Shown here: positions 37,802 through 45,657 of the stretch, piece by piece
How positions within the stretch are numbered: position 1 is the stretch's first letter
Layout: every line of letters begins with the position of its first letter
Origin: an uncultured Candidatus Melainabacteria bacterium
Lineage (GTDB): Bacteria; Cyanobacteriota; Vampirovibrionia; Gastranaerophilales; Gastranaerophilaceae
NCBI GenBank assembly: GCA_934754775.1
Contig: CAKVIM010000009.1
Span: 5,745 to 69,744 of the forward strand
DNA length: 64,000 nt
Reading direction: 5' to 3'
Program-made: the position numbers and the translations under genes
Notes under the pieces: generated by a model
The model's input: the letters and a program-made list of their open reading frames with translations, nothing else
What the model was told of the DNA's origin: nothing
Database searches by the model: none

Positions 37802-38087
37802 TTTCTGTTTTAAGTTTTATCACGAAAAAGTCCGTACCTAACCATTCTTCAGGACATAAGCCCATCTTCGGCTTACCGATAGAAATACTCTCAATTTCTT
37901 TTTCTATTCGTGGACTATCCTTACGACGTCCATTAATAAAAAGAGCGTGAGTAAACTCTTTAGCATGCTGCAAAAAACGGTTCATCCAATATGGCTTAAT
38001 CACCCGATAATCCTCAGTCTTCTCGCCAAGCGCAATCATATCAAACCATTGCTTTTTAATCGTGAGTTTCAAAACTTTCTTTTCCAT
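37794..38087 (-). CDS. ASCH-domain protein
   Basis: 97 residues, ATG 38087. The pattern LKLTIKKQWFDMIALGEKTEDYR is the start of an ASCH domain (small PUA-like fold that binds RNA or modified nucleosides), here in the short phage form. It ends EEWLGTDFFVIKL. Overlaps the next gene by 8 bp and the previous by 32 bp. It may handle modified nucleotides together with the PP-loop protein. Confidence 0.75.
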   Translation of the reverse strand: MEKKVLKLTIKKQWFDMIALGEKTEDYRVIKPYWMNRFLQHAKEFTHALFINGRRKDSPRIEKEIESISIGKPKMGLCPEEWLGTDFFVIKLKTENG

Positions 38088-38484
38088 TTTTTTTATTTTG
38101 CTTTAATTTATACGCCTTCCAATCAACAAGCTCGTGACGAGAATCTATCCAACATATAGACGTTAAAGGAATTGCCATAACATGAACATCATCTCCATAA
38201 GTAGAAACCTTTAACATGATTTCGCCATCAGAAAAATCGCTGTCAAGAGTCGCACCAGTATAGCGTTTATGTTCAAATCCTCCTATACAATCGTTTCGTA
38301 GCGTCACAACATCCCCATTAATAAGATGTATATCAACGAAAGTTTCACAATAACTCACAGGTCTTTTTATTAAATCATCCAAAGTGATATCGCTTTTATA
38401 TGGGCTGTCTATTTTTAGTGACTCCATGGCCTCAGTGATTTCTTCCGCCAGTTGCTTTATATGCTTAGCCGTTATATTTTTCAT
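38056..38484 (-). CDS. Hypothetical early protein
   Basis: 142 residues, ATG 38484, four-base overlap with the gene upstream and 32-bp overlap with the ASCH gene. N-terminal helix (ITAKHIKQLAEEITEAMESL) followed by a beta-rich part. No family recognised. Confidence 0.45.
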   Translation of the reverse strand: MKNITAKHIKQLAEEITEAMESLKIDSPYKSDITLDDLIKRPVSYCETFVDIHLINGDVVTLRNDCIGGFEHKRYTGATLDSDFSDGEIMLKVSTYGDDVHVMAIPLTSICWIDSRHELVDWKAYKLKQNKKNGKESFETHD

Positions 38485-38753
38485 TCTGTCCGCTTATTAT
38501 ATTTAAATCTATGCTCTTTACAAAATTGATCACAAAATCGTAGTTTCTTTTTCTTTTCACACCATCCGCTACCATTTGCTGATTCATATAAGAATGAAAC
38601 GCAATTTCCGCAACAATCATCATTTCTCTTACGTCCATAAATGACTACTTCCAATATAGGGAATACGAATATTTCCTCAAAACGTTCAAGAATGCGCTTG
38701 CCCGTAAAGAATGACACGATTATTAAAAGACCATGTACGCAAGAATAAGGCAC
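38481..38753 (-). CDS. Hypothetical Cys-rich small protein
   Basis: About 90 residues if the GTG at 38753 is used; the true start may be further in. The C-terminal half has six Cys in DDCCGNCVSFLY...GWCEKKKKLRFCDQFC, a likely zinc or disulfide module. The N-terminal half is hydrophobic. Part of the early accessory operon. Confidence 0.4.
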   Translation of the reverse strand: MPYSCVHGLLIIVSFFTGKRILERFEEIFVFPILEVVIYGRKRNDDCCGNCVSFLYESANGSGWCEKKKKLRFCDQFCKEHRFKYNKRTE

Positions 38754-38795
38754 TGATAATACAAGGAATATAATTCCAAAAAAAGATTCTCTTTA

Positions 38796-39212
38796 TCATA
38801 TTGTTTCTTCAATTTCTTTATTTATTACTTTAATTTTTATAGGCTCACCACTATCTGCACAACGTAAAGTTTCTGAGGTGTATACATTGTCTATACCTTC
38901 TATAAGATTACGTTGATGATAAATCTCTCGATATAGATAGTATGATTGAGCAATAAATTTTCGTTGCGCCTCATTAGGGCAACCACTTCCGCTCCAGTCA
39001 TAACTTGCTCCACAACCTAAACCAGGAGTAACTAAAAAATGCAAATTTTGAAGTTTCTTACGCAGACTATAGTCTTCCATATCAATACTCCGCAAAACAT
39101 TATAAAGCTCCGTCTGCCCTGCAGCAAATCTATGGCAATCTTCAACACACTGAGCCATCAGCATCATCTGATCCTCTGTTAGAGTTATTTGATATTTCTT
39201 TGTTTTGTTCAT
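38796..39212 (-). CDS. Hypothetical early protein
   Basis: 138 residues, ATG 39212. Helical N-terminus (LTEDQMMLMAQCVEDCHRFAAGQ), then GCGASYDWSGSGCPNEAQRKF, an ordinary short phage accessory protein. Starts in an ATGA overlap with the 57-aa gene upstream. Function unknown. Confidence 0.5.
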   Translation of the reverse strand: MNKTKKYQITLTEDQMMLMAQCVEDCHRFAAGQTELYNVLRSIDMEDYSLRKKLQNLHFLVTPGLGCGASYDWSGSGCPNEAQRKFIAQSYYLYREIYHQRNLIEGIDNVYTSETLRCADSGEPIKIKVINKEIEETI

Positions 39213-39382
39213 AATCCTACTAATCTTTTCCTCAATTTATAACCCTTCCATTTTTCAAACTTTTTTGAAGCTTGCGTGATACGATAATCCGTCTTGTCTG
39301 CTTTTACAAATTTGTTAATCCAATATGGGGACATTTTACCTATTGGTCGATTCCATATCTTCTTAGCTAATCTAATCTTCAT
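39209..39382 (-). CDS. Small basic protein (57 aa)
   Basis: ATG 39380-39382 to TGA 39209-39211. The product, MKIRLAKKIWNRPIGKM..., is very basic and contains SPYWINKFVKADKTDYR, which resembles the IKPYWMNRF segment of the nearby ASCH protein. ATGA overlaps at both ends support translation. Perhaps a fragment or small relative of that family. Confidence 0.5.
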   Translation of the reverse strand: MKIRLAKKIWNRPIGKMSPYWINKFVKADKTDYRITQASKKFEKWKGYKLRKRLVGL

Positions 39383-39765
39383 ACACTACTTATTTTATAA
39401 ATTTCACATGTCCCCTCATAAATTGTGTCATTTGTATCGATGGCTTTATATTGCGAAATGGTAATAAAATCGTTTTCCATCATTTTTTTAACAATTCCAT
39501 CACACACACTTTCTATTACTCTATTCCTCAGTAGTTCCATACTATATTTATCATAGCAAAAGTATTGCATTTCAAATTGTGACACAACAACCCTTGAATG
39601 AAACTTGAAAGCTTGTGGTTTTATATATTTAACCTCTATCTTTGATTTGATGTCAAGTTTGGCTGCTAACCATTTTTTCCATTTTGGCTTAACATCTTCT
39701 CCATCTAAGCAAGCGAGTAATATATAAATAATACTAACACTTATATATAAAATTGCCATTCCCAT
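39379..39765 (-). CDS. Hypothetical membrane-anchored protein
   Basis: 128 residues, ATG 39765. Residues 1-20 (MGMAILYISVSIIYILLACL) form one membrane segment; the rest is a soluble domain with KIEVKYIKPQAFKFHSRV. A single-pass inner-membrane protein in the early operon. Function unknown. Confidence 0.5.
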   Translation of the reverse strand: MGMAILYISVSIIYILLACLDGEDVKPKWKKWLAAKLDIKSKIEVKYIKPQAFKFHSRVVVSQFEMQYFCYDKYSMELLRNRVIESVCDGIVKKMMENDFITISQYKAIDTNDTIYEGTCEIYKISSV

Positions 39766-39768
39766 ACG

Positions 39769-40158
39769 CTACTTCTCCTTATCGAATTTATTGCCAACAA
39801 CTTTGCACTCAACCGTTCCGTCTTCTTTTATGAAATAATATAAAGGATCAATACATTCTGCTCCGTCGTAATTAATAAAACGTGTAGCAAAAGTTCCTTT
39901 AAAGAAAACGATTCCACATTTAGACTCACCTTCGAGTATATCGCCTTTCCAAAGTTCATTGCCTTCACAATCTTTTAGTCCTGTATACATACAGACGGTA
40001 GACGGTTCAATTAAGACCGCTTCATTACGATTAAGTAAAGAGTCATTCTGTCTGTCCTCAATGATGTATGTATTACCATTCTCTTTGTAGTAATAACCGT
40101 AAACCCATTTCCCATTATCAAGGCGTTTAGCCTTGAATTTAATATTTTCTATTTTCAT
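39769..40158 (-). CDS. YopX family protein
   Basis: 129 residues, ATG 40158. The order IKFKAKRLDNGKWVYGYYY, then CMYTGLKDCEGNELWKGDIL, then CKVVGNKFD is the YopX pattern found in many Firmicutes and Bacteroidota phages. Role unknown. A second YopX copy lies at 43314-43904. Confidence 0.85.
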   Translation of the reverse strand: MKIENIKFKAKRLDNGKWVYGYYYKENGNTYIIEDRQNDSLLNRNEAVLIEPSTVCMYTGLKDCEGNELWKGDILEGESKCGIVFFKGTFATRFINYDGAECIDPLYYFIKEDGTVECKVVGNKFDKEK

Positions 40159-40167
40159 AAGCTATAA

Positions 40168-40437
40168 TTATTTAAGTTCTACAGGAGAATCCACCCAAGA
40201 CAACTCTCTTCCAATAAGCTTGTTAATAGTACCTTTAGGCAATTCTATTGAATGTCCCAGATAATAGGCATTACCTGTATCTTCATTACGCCCATCATGT
40301 TTAGGATACCACTTTTTGTGATTTTCACCGACGTATGTACCCCATACATGGTTTATATCTTTCTGTGTATTACCTCTGAACGGCTTTACATCGAAAATCT
40401 TTTCTGTACCGTCTTTATCTACTGCAAGCCATACCAT
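40168..40437 (-). CDS. Hypothetical early protein
   Basis: 89 residues, ATG 40437. Contains the pattern VDKDGTEKIFDVKPFRG and GRELSWVDSPVELK, seen in small phage proteins of unknown role. In operon with YopX. Confidence 0.5.
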   Translation of the reverse strand: MVWLAVDKDGTEKIFDVKPFRGNTQKDINHVWGTYVGENHKKWYPKHDGRNEDTGNAYYLGHSIELPKGTINKLIGRELSWVDSPVELK

Positions 40438-40439
40438 AG

Positions 40440-40661
40440 CTATATTTTTTTTAGTTTTATCTTTATTGCCTTCAAATTTCTTTCATCTCCATCCCAAAAG
40501 CATGAACGTCTAAGATAGAAAGGCTGACCTTTAAGCCAAGGGAACTTATCATAGAAAGCCTTCCATTTAGCCTTTCCTGCCTTCAAAGAAGGCACTTCTA
40601 TACAGCTTCTAACATAGCAGCTACCAAAGACTAATGTATTATCACAAACATCTTTATCCAT
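40440..40661 (-). CDS. Hypothetical early protein
   Basis: 73 residues, ATG 40661, 2 bp from its neighbours on both sides. Contains WKAFYDKFPWLKGQPFYLRR and ends with a Lys-rich tail. No family recognised. Confidence 0.45.
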   Translation of the reverse strand: MDKDVCDNTLVFGSCYVRSCIEVPSLKAGKAKWKAFYDKFPWLKGQPFYLRRSCFWDGDERNLKAIKIKLKKI

Positions 40662-40663
40662 AA

Positions 40664-41071
40664 CTATTCCTCCTTAATTCCAAATGGAGTGCCATCGTAG
40701 AAAGTGTTGTCTTGATAACTATTTTTTGAAGCCAACAGGATGGAGCTACCATCCTTATCTGCCAAGCCTACATAATAGTCATTAACATAAACGATATTAA
40801 AATATCCTTCTTTGCATTTTATCCACCCAAACGGCTGATGTTTCAGCATTTCCTTCCAACACTCTTCTGCATTGGCAAAAGGTCGGTACCCAGGCTTTGG
40901 CTTAATGCGATACTCCCTTTTATTTGAAAACGAAAAAGCGTCCATTTCCAACCAACCATTAGAAAATTCTAAACCTCTTATGGTACATGGTTTTAATCTA
41001 CACTCTATGGACTCTCCTGCGGCAAATGCCTGAATAATAGACAATAGATCTGCTGCTTCTTTACGATTCAT
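40664..41071 (-). CDS. Hypothetical early protein
   Basis: 135 residues, ATG 41071. Helical start (RKEAADLLSIIQAFAAGES), then KPGYRPFANAEECWKEMLKH, a motif common in small Bacteroidota phage proteins. Function unknown. Confidence 0.5.
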   Translation of the reverse strand: MNRKEAADLLSIIQAFAAGESIECRLKPCTIRGLEFSNGWLEMDAFSFSNKREYRIKPKPGYRPFANAEECWKEMLKHQPFGWIKCKEGYFNIVYVNDYYVGLADKDGSSILLASKNSYQDNTFYDGTPFGIKEE

Positions 41072-41073
41072 AG

Positions 41074-41283
41074 TTATTTTCCTTTCATTTTGTTAATTGC
41101 TTTCAATCTCCTACGTTCTTTTCTATTGAGGACACGAGGTATATCAGCATCGAAGTTTTCTTTGTTGTCAATCTTCTCGTTGGCAGTATCAAAGTCTGTT
41201 TGTTGATAATTATTTTGAAGTGCTTCTATCAAAGTATCTAAACCTAAATCATGAAAATTGTGAATATTCGTTTGTTGTGGCAT
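41074..41283 (-). CDS. Hypothetical early protein
   Basis: 69 residues, ATG 41283. Acidic helical start, basic end (RVLNRKERRRLKAINKMKGK), which could contact nucleic acid. Its ATG lies 2 bp after the TAA that ends the disrupted acetyltransferase gene. Confidence 0.45.
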   Translation of the reverse strand: MPQQTNIHNFHDLGLDTLIEALQNNYQQTDFDTANEKIDNKENFDADIPRVLNRKERRRLKAINKMKGK

Positions 41284-41285
41284 GT

Positions 41286-41633
41286 TTATCCCTCCAATTC
41301 TTTTATTAGTAAATTACTTCCCTTACCAAATGGCTTATAACCATTTTTCAGATATCACTTTAAAACAAAACTCTCGGATTCATGTTTATTAAATTCCAAT
41401 CCGATTGTCTTCACTCCGTTCAACTTAGCTTGCTGTTCTGATAGTTGTAATAGGCGTTGTGCAACACCATTTCTTCTATGATTATTATCTACAAAGAGTG
41501 CATATATTAGAGCATCAGCTTTGCCGAAAATATCACTAACATATAGTGGAATGGATATTTGAACCGGACCATGATTCTCTTCATCAGTTATTAAAATCCT
41601 GATTTCGTCCTTCCATTTCTGCTTTTGTATCAT
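41286..41633 (-). pseudogene. GNAT acetyltransferase with in-frame TGA
   Basis: ATG 41633. Residues 1-92 form a GNAT fold with the acetyl-CoA motif VDNNHRRNGVAQRLLQL. A TGA at 41355-41357 stops the frame after ESFVLK, but the same frame then runs on for 22 codons (YLKNGYKPFGKGSNLLIKEL) to TAA at 41286-41288, the normal GNAT end. TGG would restore the expected W. So this is a nonsense mutation (or a read error). The shortened product lacks the last strand-helix unit and is probably inactive. Confidence 0.75.
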
Positions 41634-41656
41634 AATCAATCCTTTAATGTCAAAAT

Positions 41657-41681
41657 AAGCTCATCCTTTTTGACTGAGCTT
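41657..41681 (-). terminator. Intrinsic terminator
   Basis: Stem AAGCTCA (41657-41663) with TGAGCTT (41675-41681); on the minus strand ATTTTG follows. It may weaken early transcription between the DUF7666 gene and the GNAT gene. Confidence 0.5.
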
Positions 41682-41694
41682 TTTGTGCCGTGGG

Positions 41695-42735
41695 TTATTC
41701 GTTTACTTCTGTAAACACACCATCAATTAATTGATAATATGTATCAGCTTTGATGTTTTCTCCATCAACATATTCAGTCTTTACGCAAACAGGAACGTAA
41801 CGACCTTTTCCTTCGCTATATACCCATTCAGAAAGAGTAATCCATGAACCTATTTTTGCTTTTGCCATAGCTTTACAGCCAGCACACATAATTACAGAAT
41901 CTGAGCCTGTACTATCAATCTTAGCAAACTTGCCCGAAGAGCTTATTTGAGCAAAGTCGCCAAAAGAACCTATCTTAGCTAAGTCACCCGAAGAGCCTAT
42001 TTGAGCAAAGTTGCCCAAAGAGCCTATCTGGGCACAGTTACCGCTCGAGCCTATCTCAACAGAATCACCGCTCGAACCTATCTTAACAGATTTACCACTC
42101 GAACCTATCTTGGCATAGTCACCACTTGAACCTATCTGAGCATAGTTACTGCTTGAACCTATCTGAGCATAGTCACCGCTCGAACCTATCTTGGCAGAGT
42201 AACCGCTCGAACCTATTAGAGTATAGTTACCGCTCGAACCTATATTAGCATAGGGACCACTCGAACCTATCCAAGCATAGTCGCCGATCGAACCTATCTG
42301 AGCAAAATCGTCGCTCGAACCTATCCGAGCAGAATCGACGCTCGAACCTATCTGCTTTCTTTTTTCGCCATTATCACTAAGAAAGGTGCCTGTTTTTGCC
42401 TGGGATAGCGATGTGATGTCTTTTAGCCATTCTATTCCTATATTTATGATGTCGGCAAGTTTCAGTTCTGCATTGATTCTAATGCATGAAGAACAGACCT
42501 TAGTAGTGTCTTCGTCTCTATCAATGTAACCAGATTGCTCTACCTCTGCGAAACGAGATGTTAACATGTCGTAGGAGTCAAAAACCTCTAATGGAGATTC
42601 ACAAGCGTGAAAACCTCTTATGCCACATTCTATATGTACTTTCGTTTCGTATTCTTTACCAACTTCATACTGAAAACTTTTACAAGAAAGTGAAGAATCG
42701 AATGCCTTATATGATTTTATAATTGTTTCTTTCAT
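41695..42735 (-). CDS. DUF7666-like protein with 17 nine-residue repeats
   Basis: 346 residues, ATG 42735. The N-terminal part (1-110, KSYKAFDSSLSCKSFQYEVG, then GIRGFHACESPLEVFDSY) matches the DUF7666 group. Residues 129-281 are seventeen units of the type IGSSGDYAQ (nine residues). The C-terminus (IMCAGCKAMAKAKIGSWI) is a cap. The repeat would form a beta-solenoid. Unit identity is higher in the middle than at the ends, as in recombination-driven arrays. Function unknown; the fold suggests binding or display. Confidence 0.7.
   Translation of the reverse strand: MKETIIKSYKAFDSSLSCKSFQYEVGKEYETKVHIECGIRGFHACESPLEVFDSYDMLTSRFAEVEQSGYIDRDEDTTKVCSSCIRINAELKLADIINIGIEWLKDITSLSQAKTGTFLSDNGEKRKQIGSSVDSARIGSSDDFAQIGSIGDYAWIGSSGPYANIGSSGNYTLIGSSGYSAKIGSSGDYAQIGSSSNYAQIGSSGDYAKIGSSGKSVKIGSSGDSVEIGSSGNCAQIGSLGNFAQIGSSGDLAKIGSFGDFAQISSSGKFAKIDSTGSDSVIMCAGCKAMAKAKIGSWITLSEWVYSEGKGRYVPVCVKTEYVDGENIKADTYYQLIDGVFTEVNE
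41893..42351. repeat. 27-bp coding tandem repeat array (17 units)
   Basis: Direct 27-bp units, each with a core close to TCGAACCTATCT on the plus strand. They keep the reading frame of the DUF7666-like gene, so copy-number change would lengthen or shorten the solenoid in steps of nine residues. Confidence 0.85.
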
Positions 42736-42780
42736 AATTATATTACTTATTGTAAAACAATATTTGTACTTTATAACCTT

Positions 42781-42984
42781 TTAGAATAGATCTTCTATAT
42801 ACAAACAACAATTAACCTCAAAATCACTACTTTTTAATGATGAAAAAGACCAACCGCTATCAAGGAAGGTAGCCGTTACGTATTCAGAAAAATCTGCCAA
42901 AGAGTCTGGATATGTATAAGTAACTTTTACTAAACAAGGCGCTCCTTTTTTAGGAGGTTGAGAAGGTGCGTGCCATAGCTTCAT
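42781..42984 (-). CDS. Hypothetical early protein
   Basis: 67 residues, ATG 42984. Starts MKLWHAPSQPPKKGAPCLVK, a pattern shared with small phage proteins of the DUF551 type (W-x-x-x-x-x-P-x-x-G). Starts in an ATG overlapping context with the 44-aa gene upstream. Confidence 0.5.
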   Translation of the reverse strand: MKLWHAPSQPPKKGAPCLVKVTYTYPDSLADFSEYVTATFLDSGWSFSSLKSSDFEVNCCLYIEDLF

Positions 42985-43119
42985 TTAAAAATACATAATA
43001 GCAGTTGTTTCTGCAACATAGAGATTTTCAATGCGCCTACGTTCGGCAAGTGTAAGTTTGGGCCACTCTTTTTTAAAAACTTCAAATGCCGATAAACTTT
43101 TATCATTACTATCTTCCAT
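42985..43119 (-). CDS. Small protein (44 aa)
   Basis: ATG 43117-43119 to TAA 42985-42987. Product MEDSNDKSLSAFEVFKKEWP... with PKLTLAERRRIENLYV, a charged helical protein. It abuts the start of the next gene exactly. Below common gene-finder limits. Confidence 0.5.
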   Translation of the reverse strand: MEDSNDKSLSAFEVFKKEWPKLTLAERRRIENLYVAETTAIMYF

Positions 43120-43154
43120 ATATATAATAGGTTTATTGTTTTAATCTATACTTA

Positions 43155-43298
43155 TTACAAAGATTGCGCAAGATGTTCCTTAACCAAATAGTCATTACAA
43201 TCCTTTGGAATATGATCTGCTAAATCTTGCCAATAGCAATTATTGTCATAATAACAGCTTTGACACTTCTGAATTTTTGGATTCATATTTTTTGTCAT
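43155..43298 (-). CDS. Small Cys-containing protein (47 aa)
   Basis: ATG 43296-43298 to TAA 43155-43157. The product has KCQSCYYDNNCYWQDLADH and a further DC pair, possibly zinc-binding. It lies 15 bp from the YopX gene in the early operon. Confidence 0.5.
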   Translation of the reverse strand: MTKNMNPKIQKCQSCYYDNNCYWQDLADHIPKDCNDYLVKEHLAQSL

Positions 43299-43313
43299 TA
43301 TGAGAAAACTTCT

Positions 43314-43904
43314 CTACTTACATCGATTCTTTAAGAGGTCTTCTATAATTTTGTTATCAAACTTATTACCCACCACCTTATACTTAAAGTTTTTATTAGA
43401 AAGAATAGAGCCTAAAACATTCATAGTTGGCATAGCATTAGCACTTTGAAGAGCAACAAGACTAAAACAAGCCATTTCTTCATTCCAAACAACTTCCGTG
43501 ATTGACTTTGTTGTTTGATTTTGGATATAATCATGCTCATAGATATCTCTACCATCACAATCTTTCAAGCCTGTAAATTGTCCGACAGTCTCAGGCTTAA
43601 CCATGCGGTAGTCTATCCATGTAGCTGAGTTATCTATTTCTAACAGAAACAAAGTATCATTCTTAACAGATGAAACCAAGATACCTTCGCCCCATTTGTC
43701 TTCACCTGCAAATTTCGCTCTAAATTTAATAGTTCTCATTTTATTTTGTTTTTTAGTTATTAATTCATATCGTTGCCATCCTGCAGCCCAATCTACAGGT
43801 GCTGGATTACAACAACGAAAAGAGGTATTCACATTATATAAAGCAGCGCGAAACATATCAAGCTCCTCATTTGTGAAAGGACAATCCTTGTTTACTCGCT
43901 TCAT
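43314..43904 (-). CDS. YopX family protein with N-terminal extension
   Basis: 196 residues from ATG 43904. The YopX part starts near residue 56 (MRTIKFRAKFAGEDKWGEGI, ATG 43739) and ends FKYKVVGNKFDNK. The first 55 residues (DCPFTNEELDMFRAAL) resemble a separate small protein, so this is either a fusion or two overlapping translation starts. The first ATG sits in an ATGA overlap with the upstream gene, which supports its use. Confidence 0.75.
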   Translation of the reverse strand: MKRVNKDCPFTNEELDMFRAALYNVNTSFRCCNPAPVDWAAGWQRYELITKKQNKMRTIKFRAKFAGEDKWGEGILVSSVKNDTLFLLEIDNSATWIDYRMVKPETVGQFTGLKDCDGRDIYEHDYIQNQTTKSITEVVWNEEMACFSLVALQSANAMPTMNVLGSILSNKNFKYKVVGNKFDNKIIEDLLKNRCK

Positions 43905-44041
43905 TTTCGTTTTTTTATTCTTTGTTTCTTTGGTCTTCGTTTTGAATTTTGAAGAGATTGCCCAAAATATTTTGGACCGCTAAAAACTAAAATACTTTGA
44001 TGCCTCAATCTTTCTAATTGCTCAATATATTCATAAATCAT
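43901..44041 (-). CDS. Small basic protein (46 aa)
   Basis: ATG 44039-44041 to TGA 43901-43903, product MIYEYIEQLERLRHQ..., ending in a very basic tail (SKRRPKKQRIKKRK). ATGA coupling to the following YopX gene. Possibly nucleic-acid binding. Confidence 0.5.
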   Translation of the reverse strand: MIYEYIEQLERLRHQSILVFSGPKYFGQSLQNSKRRPKKQRIKKRK

Positions 44042-44065
44042 AGTTTTTCCAAATTAAAAAATGAA

Positions 44066-44296
44066 CTAATACAATCGTGCTCTACTATCGCTCATATCAT
44101 CCATGGTTTTTACACGAAACCATTTTTTCGGTCTGTTTTTATTACTATAGACTGCAGCATAACCAATATATTTATGGCAAGCAAGGTGATAAGGCGAGAT
44201 GCTACCGCCAAAAAACTCTGAACTTTCTTCGCGGCAACTATATTTGTTGTGGCAATAAGATATACAATTATTGCATACTGGGGGGGTATGACTCAT
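44066..44296 (-). CDS. Hypothetical Cys-rich protein
   Basis: 76 residues, ATG 44296. Begins MSHTPPVCNNCISYCHNKYS with a C-x2-C-x3-C cluster and a later C-H pair, a possible zinc site. A run of seven C on the coding strand (plus 44280-44286) encodes the PP. Ends KTMDDMSDSRARLY. Confidence 0.45.
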   Translation of the reverse strand: MSHTPPVCNNCISYCHNKYSCREESSEFFGGSISPYHLACHKYIGYAAVYSNKNRPKKWFRVKTMDDMSDSRARLY

Positions 44297-44322
44297 AGTT
44301 TTGTCTCCTTTTATAATAATAT

Positions 44323-44466
44323 TTAGTCGGTTGTTTTCTTCTTTTTTAGAGTCTCAGACACAAGTAAAGCTCTCAAAGCTTTCAACTCTTTGCGGAGTTT
44401 TGCGTTCTCGCTTTGCAATTGCTTTACTTGATGTCTAAAACTCAATTCATCCAAATCTTTATACAT
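44323..44466 (-). CDS. Small coiled-coil protein (47 aa)
   Basis: ATG 44464-44466 to TAA 44323-44325. Product with a leucine heptad (QVKQLQSENAKLRKELKALR) and a Lys-rich end. It lies 9 bp after the sliding clamp gene; may dimerise. Confidence 0.5.
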   Translation of the reverse strand: MYKDLDELSFRHQVKQLQSENAKLRKELKALRALLVSETLKKKKTTD

Positions 44467-44475
44467 TATATTGGC

Positions 44476-45627
44476 TTATAAATTAAGCAACATAGGCATA
44501 ATAAGTAGAGTAAGTCTACTGTCTTCGCTATCTTCCTCGACAATCATAGGTCTATCACAAGAGATAAATGACAGCTTAACATTCTCGGTTTGAATATCAG
44601 ACAACATGCTTAGCATGTGTTCTGCATGTACTCCTATAGACTCAGGCTTAGTCACTCCATTGATTAATACATAGTCGGTTGTCTCTTTTGCCTTATTGCC
44701 AAAGTCTATATCTTCTGCTTCAAGATCCAAAAACATCGGCTCAAAAGTCAACTTTGTTATATTAGAAGCTTGTGAAGCGAACAACTTGACAACCTTTAAA
44801 GATCTACGGAAAGCTGCCAGATTCAAGATTGCATATTTCTCGCAATTTTTAGGTATCACAGCATTATAATTAGGGTATCTACCTTCCATTATTCTTGCAA
44901 CAAGCAAAGTTGAACCCGAAATAACCTTTATAGCGGTATCAGATACCAAGATCTGAATATCTTCTGCATCATCTACAACATGCTGCAACACTGCAACTAC
45001 ATTACGAGGAATATTAAAACCATACGTTCCTTCTTTGTCGTCTGCAGACTCACGAACTATAATATTCCGATACATATTACATGAGTCTGTACCAACAACT
45101 GTAAGCATCGTAGGTGTTACATCTACACGCACACAACTTAAAATAGGTCGTGCAGAATTATTATCTAAGTACTTAGAAGCTTCCTTTATATAAGAATAGA
45201 AACGTTTGCCAGAAGTCACAAGAGTATGCTCATACCATGAAAAAACGAGATTCGGATAATTATCAGCTTCAAATATTGGCGTCACAAACTGCTTGGTCTT
45301 TCCATTCTCGTCAACAACACTAAAGGTAATGCGTGCCGACTCAAAAGAAACATCTACAGAAACATCCTGATCCGGATAGGATTGAAGTACTGGCAAGATT
45401 CTTTCAGTAGGCAGGCAGAAATCTTTCCAGCCACCTTGCTCTATGCTAAGTTGCAACGGTAATTCCAACCATCGTTCGGAATCAGAACCAATAACATGTA
45501 TCTCACCATCTACCTGGTGGAAATACACGCAGCGCAATATAGGTAATGTTGTCTTTACTCCTGCGCATGCAGCTCCAGCCTTTGCTAAAGCATTATATAA
45601 TAATGTTGTATTAATTTTAAAAATCAT
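44476..45627 (-). CDS. dnaN: DNA polymerase III beta subunit (sliding clamp)
   Basis: 383 residues, ATG 45627, the normal length for a bacterial clamp. Three repeats are visible: an N-terminal one (LYNALAKAGAACAGVKTTLPILRCVYF), a middle one with YIKEASKYLDNNSARPILSCVRVDV, and the third with FRRSLKVVKLFASQASN. The family's partner-binding C-terminal M-P-M-x-L end is present as LLIMPMLLNL. It would tether the host replicase to phage DNA. It follows the SSB-like gene in the replication operon; no polymerase gene is seen. Confidence 0.9.
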   Translation of the reverse strand: MIFKINTTLLYNALAKAGAACAGVKTTLPILRCVYFHQVDGEIHVIGSDSERWLELPLQLSIEQGGWKDFCLPTERILPVLQSYPDQDVSVDVSFESARITFSVVDENGKTKQFVTPIFEADNYPNLVFSWYEHTLVTSGKRFYSYIKEASKYLDNNSARPILSCVRVDVTPTMLTVVGTDSCNMYRNIIVRESADDKEGTYGFNIPRNVVAVLQHVVDDAEDIQILVSDTAIKVISGSTLLVARIMEGRYPNYNAVIPKNCEKYAILNLAAFRRSLKVVKLFASQASNITKLTFEPMFLDLEAEDIDFGNKAKETTDYVLINGVTKPESIGVHAEHMLSMLSDIQTENVKLSFISCDRPMIVEEDSEDSRLTLLIMPMLLNL

Positions 45628-45657
45628 AATGATAATAATCTAAAGTTATGAGATTTT

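Noticed and set aside
41355..41357. TGA read as Trp (genetic code change)
   Set aside because: TGA is a normal stop in many other genes here, including ATGA overlaps, so a single nonsense mutation is simpler.
41893..42351. Direct repeats that could suggest a CRISPR array
   Set aside because: The units are 27 bp without unique spacers, keep an open frame and encode nine-residue protein repeats.
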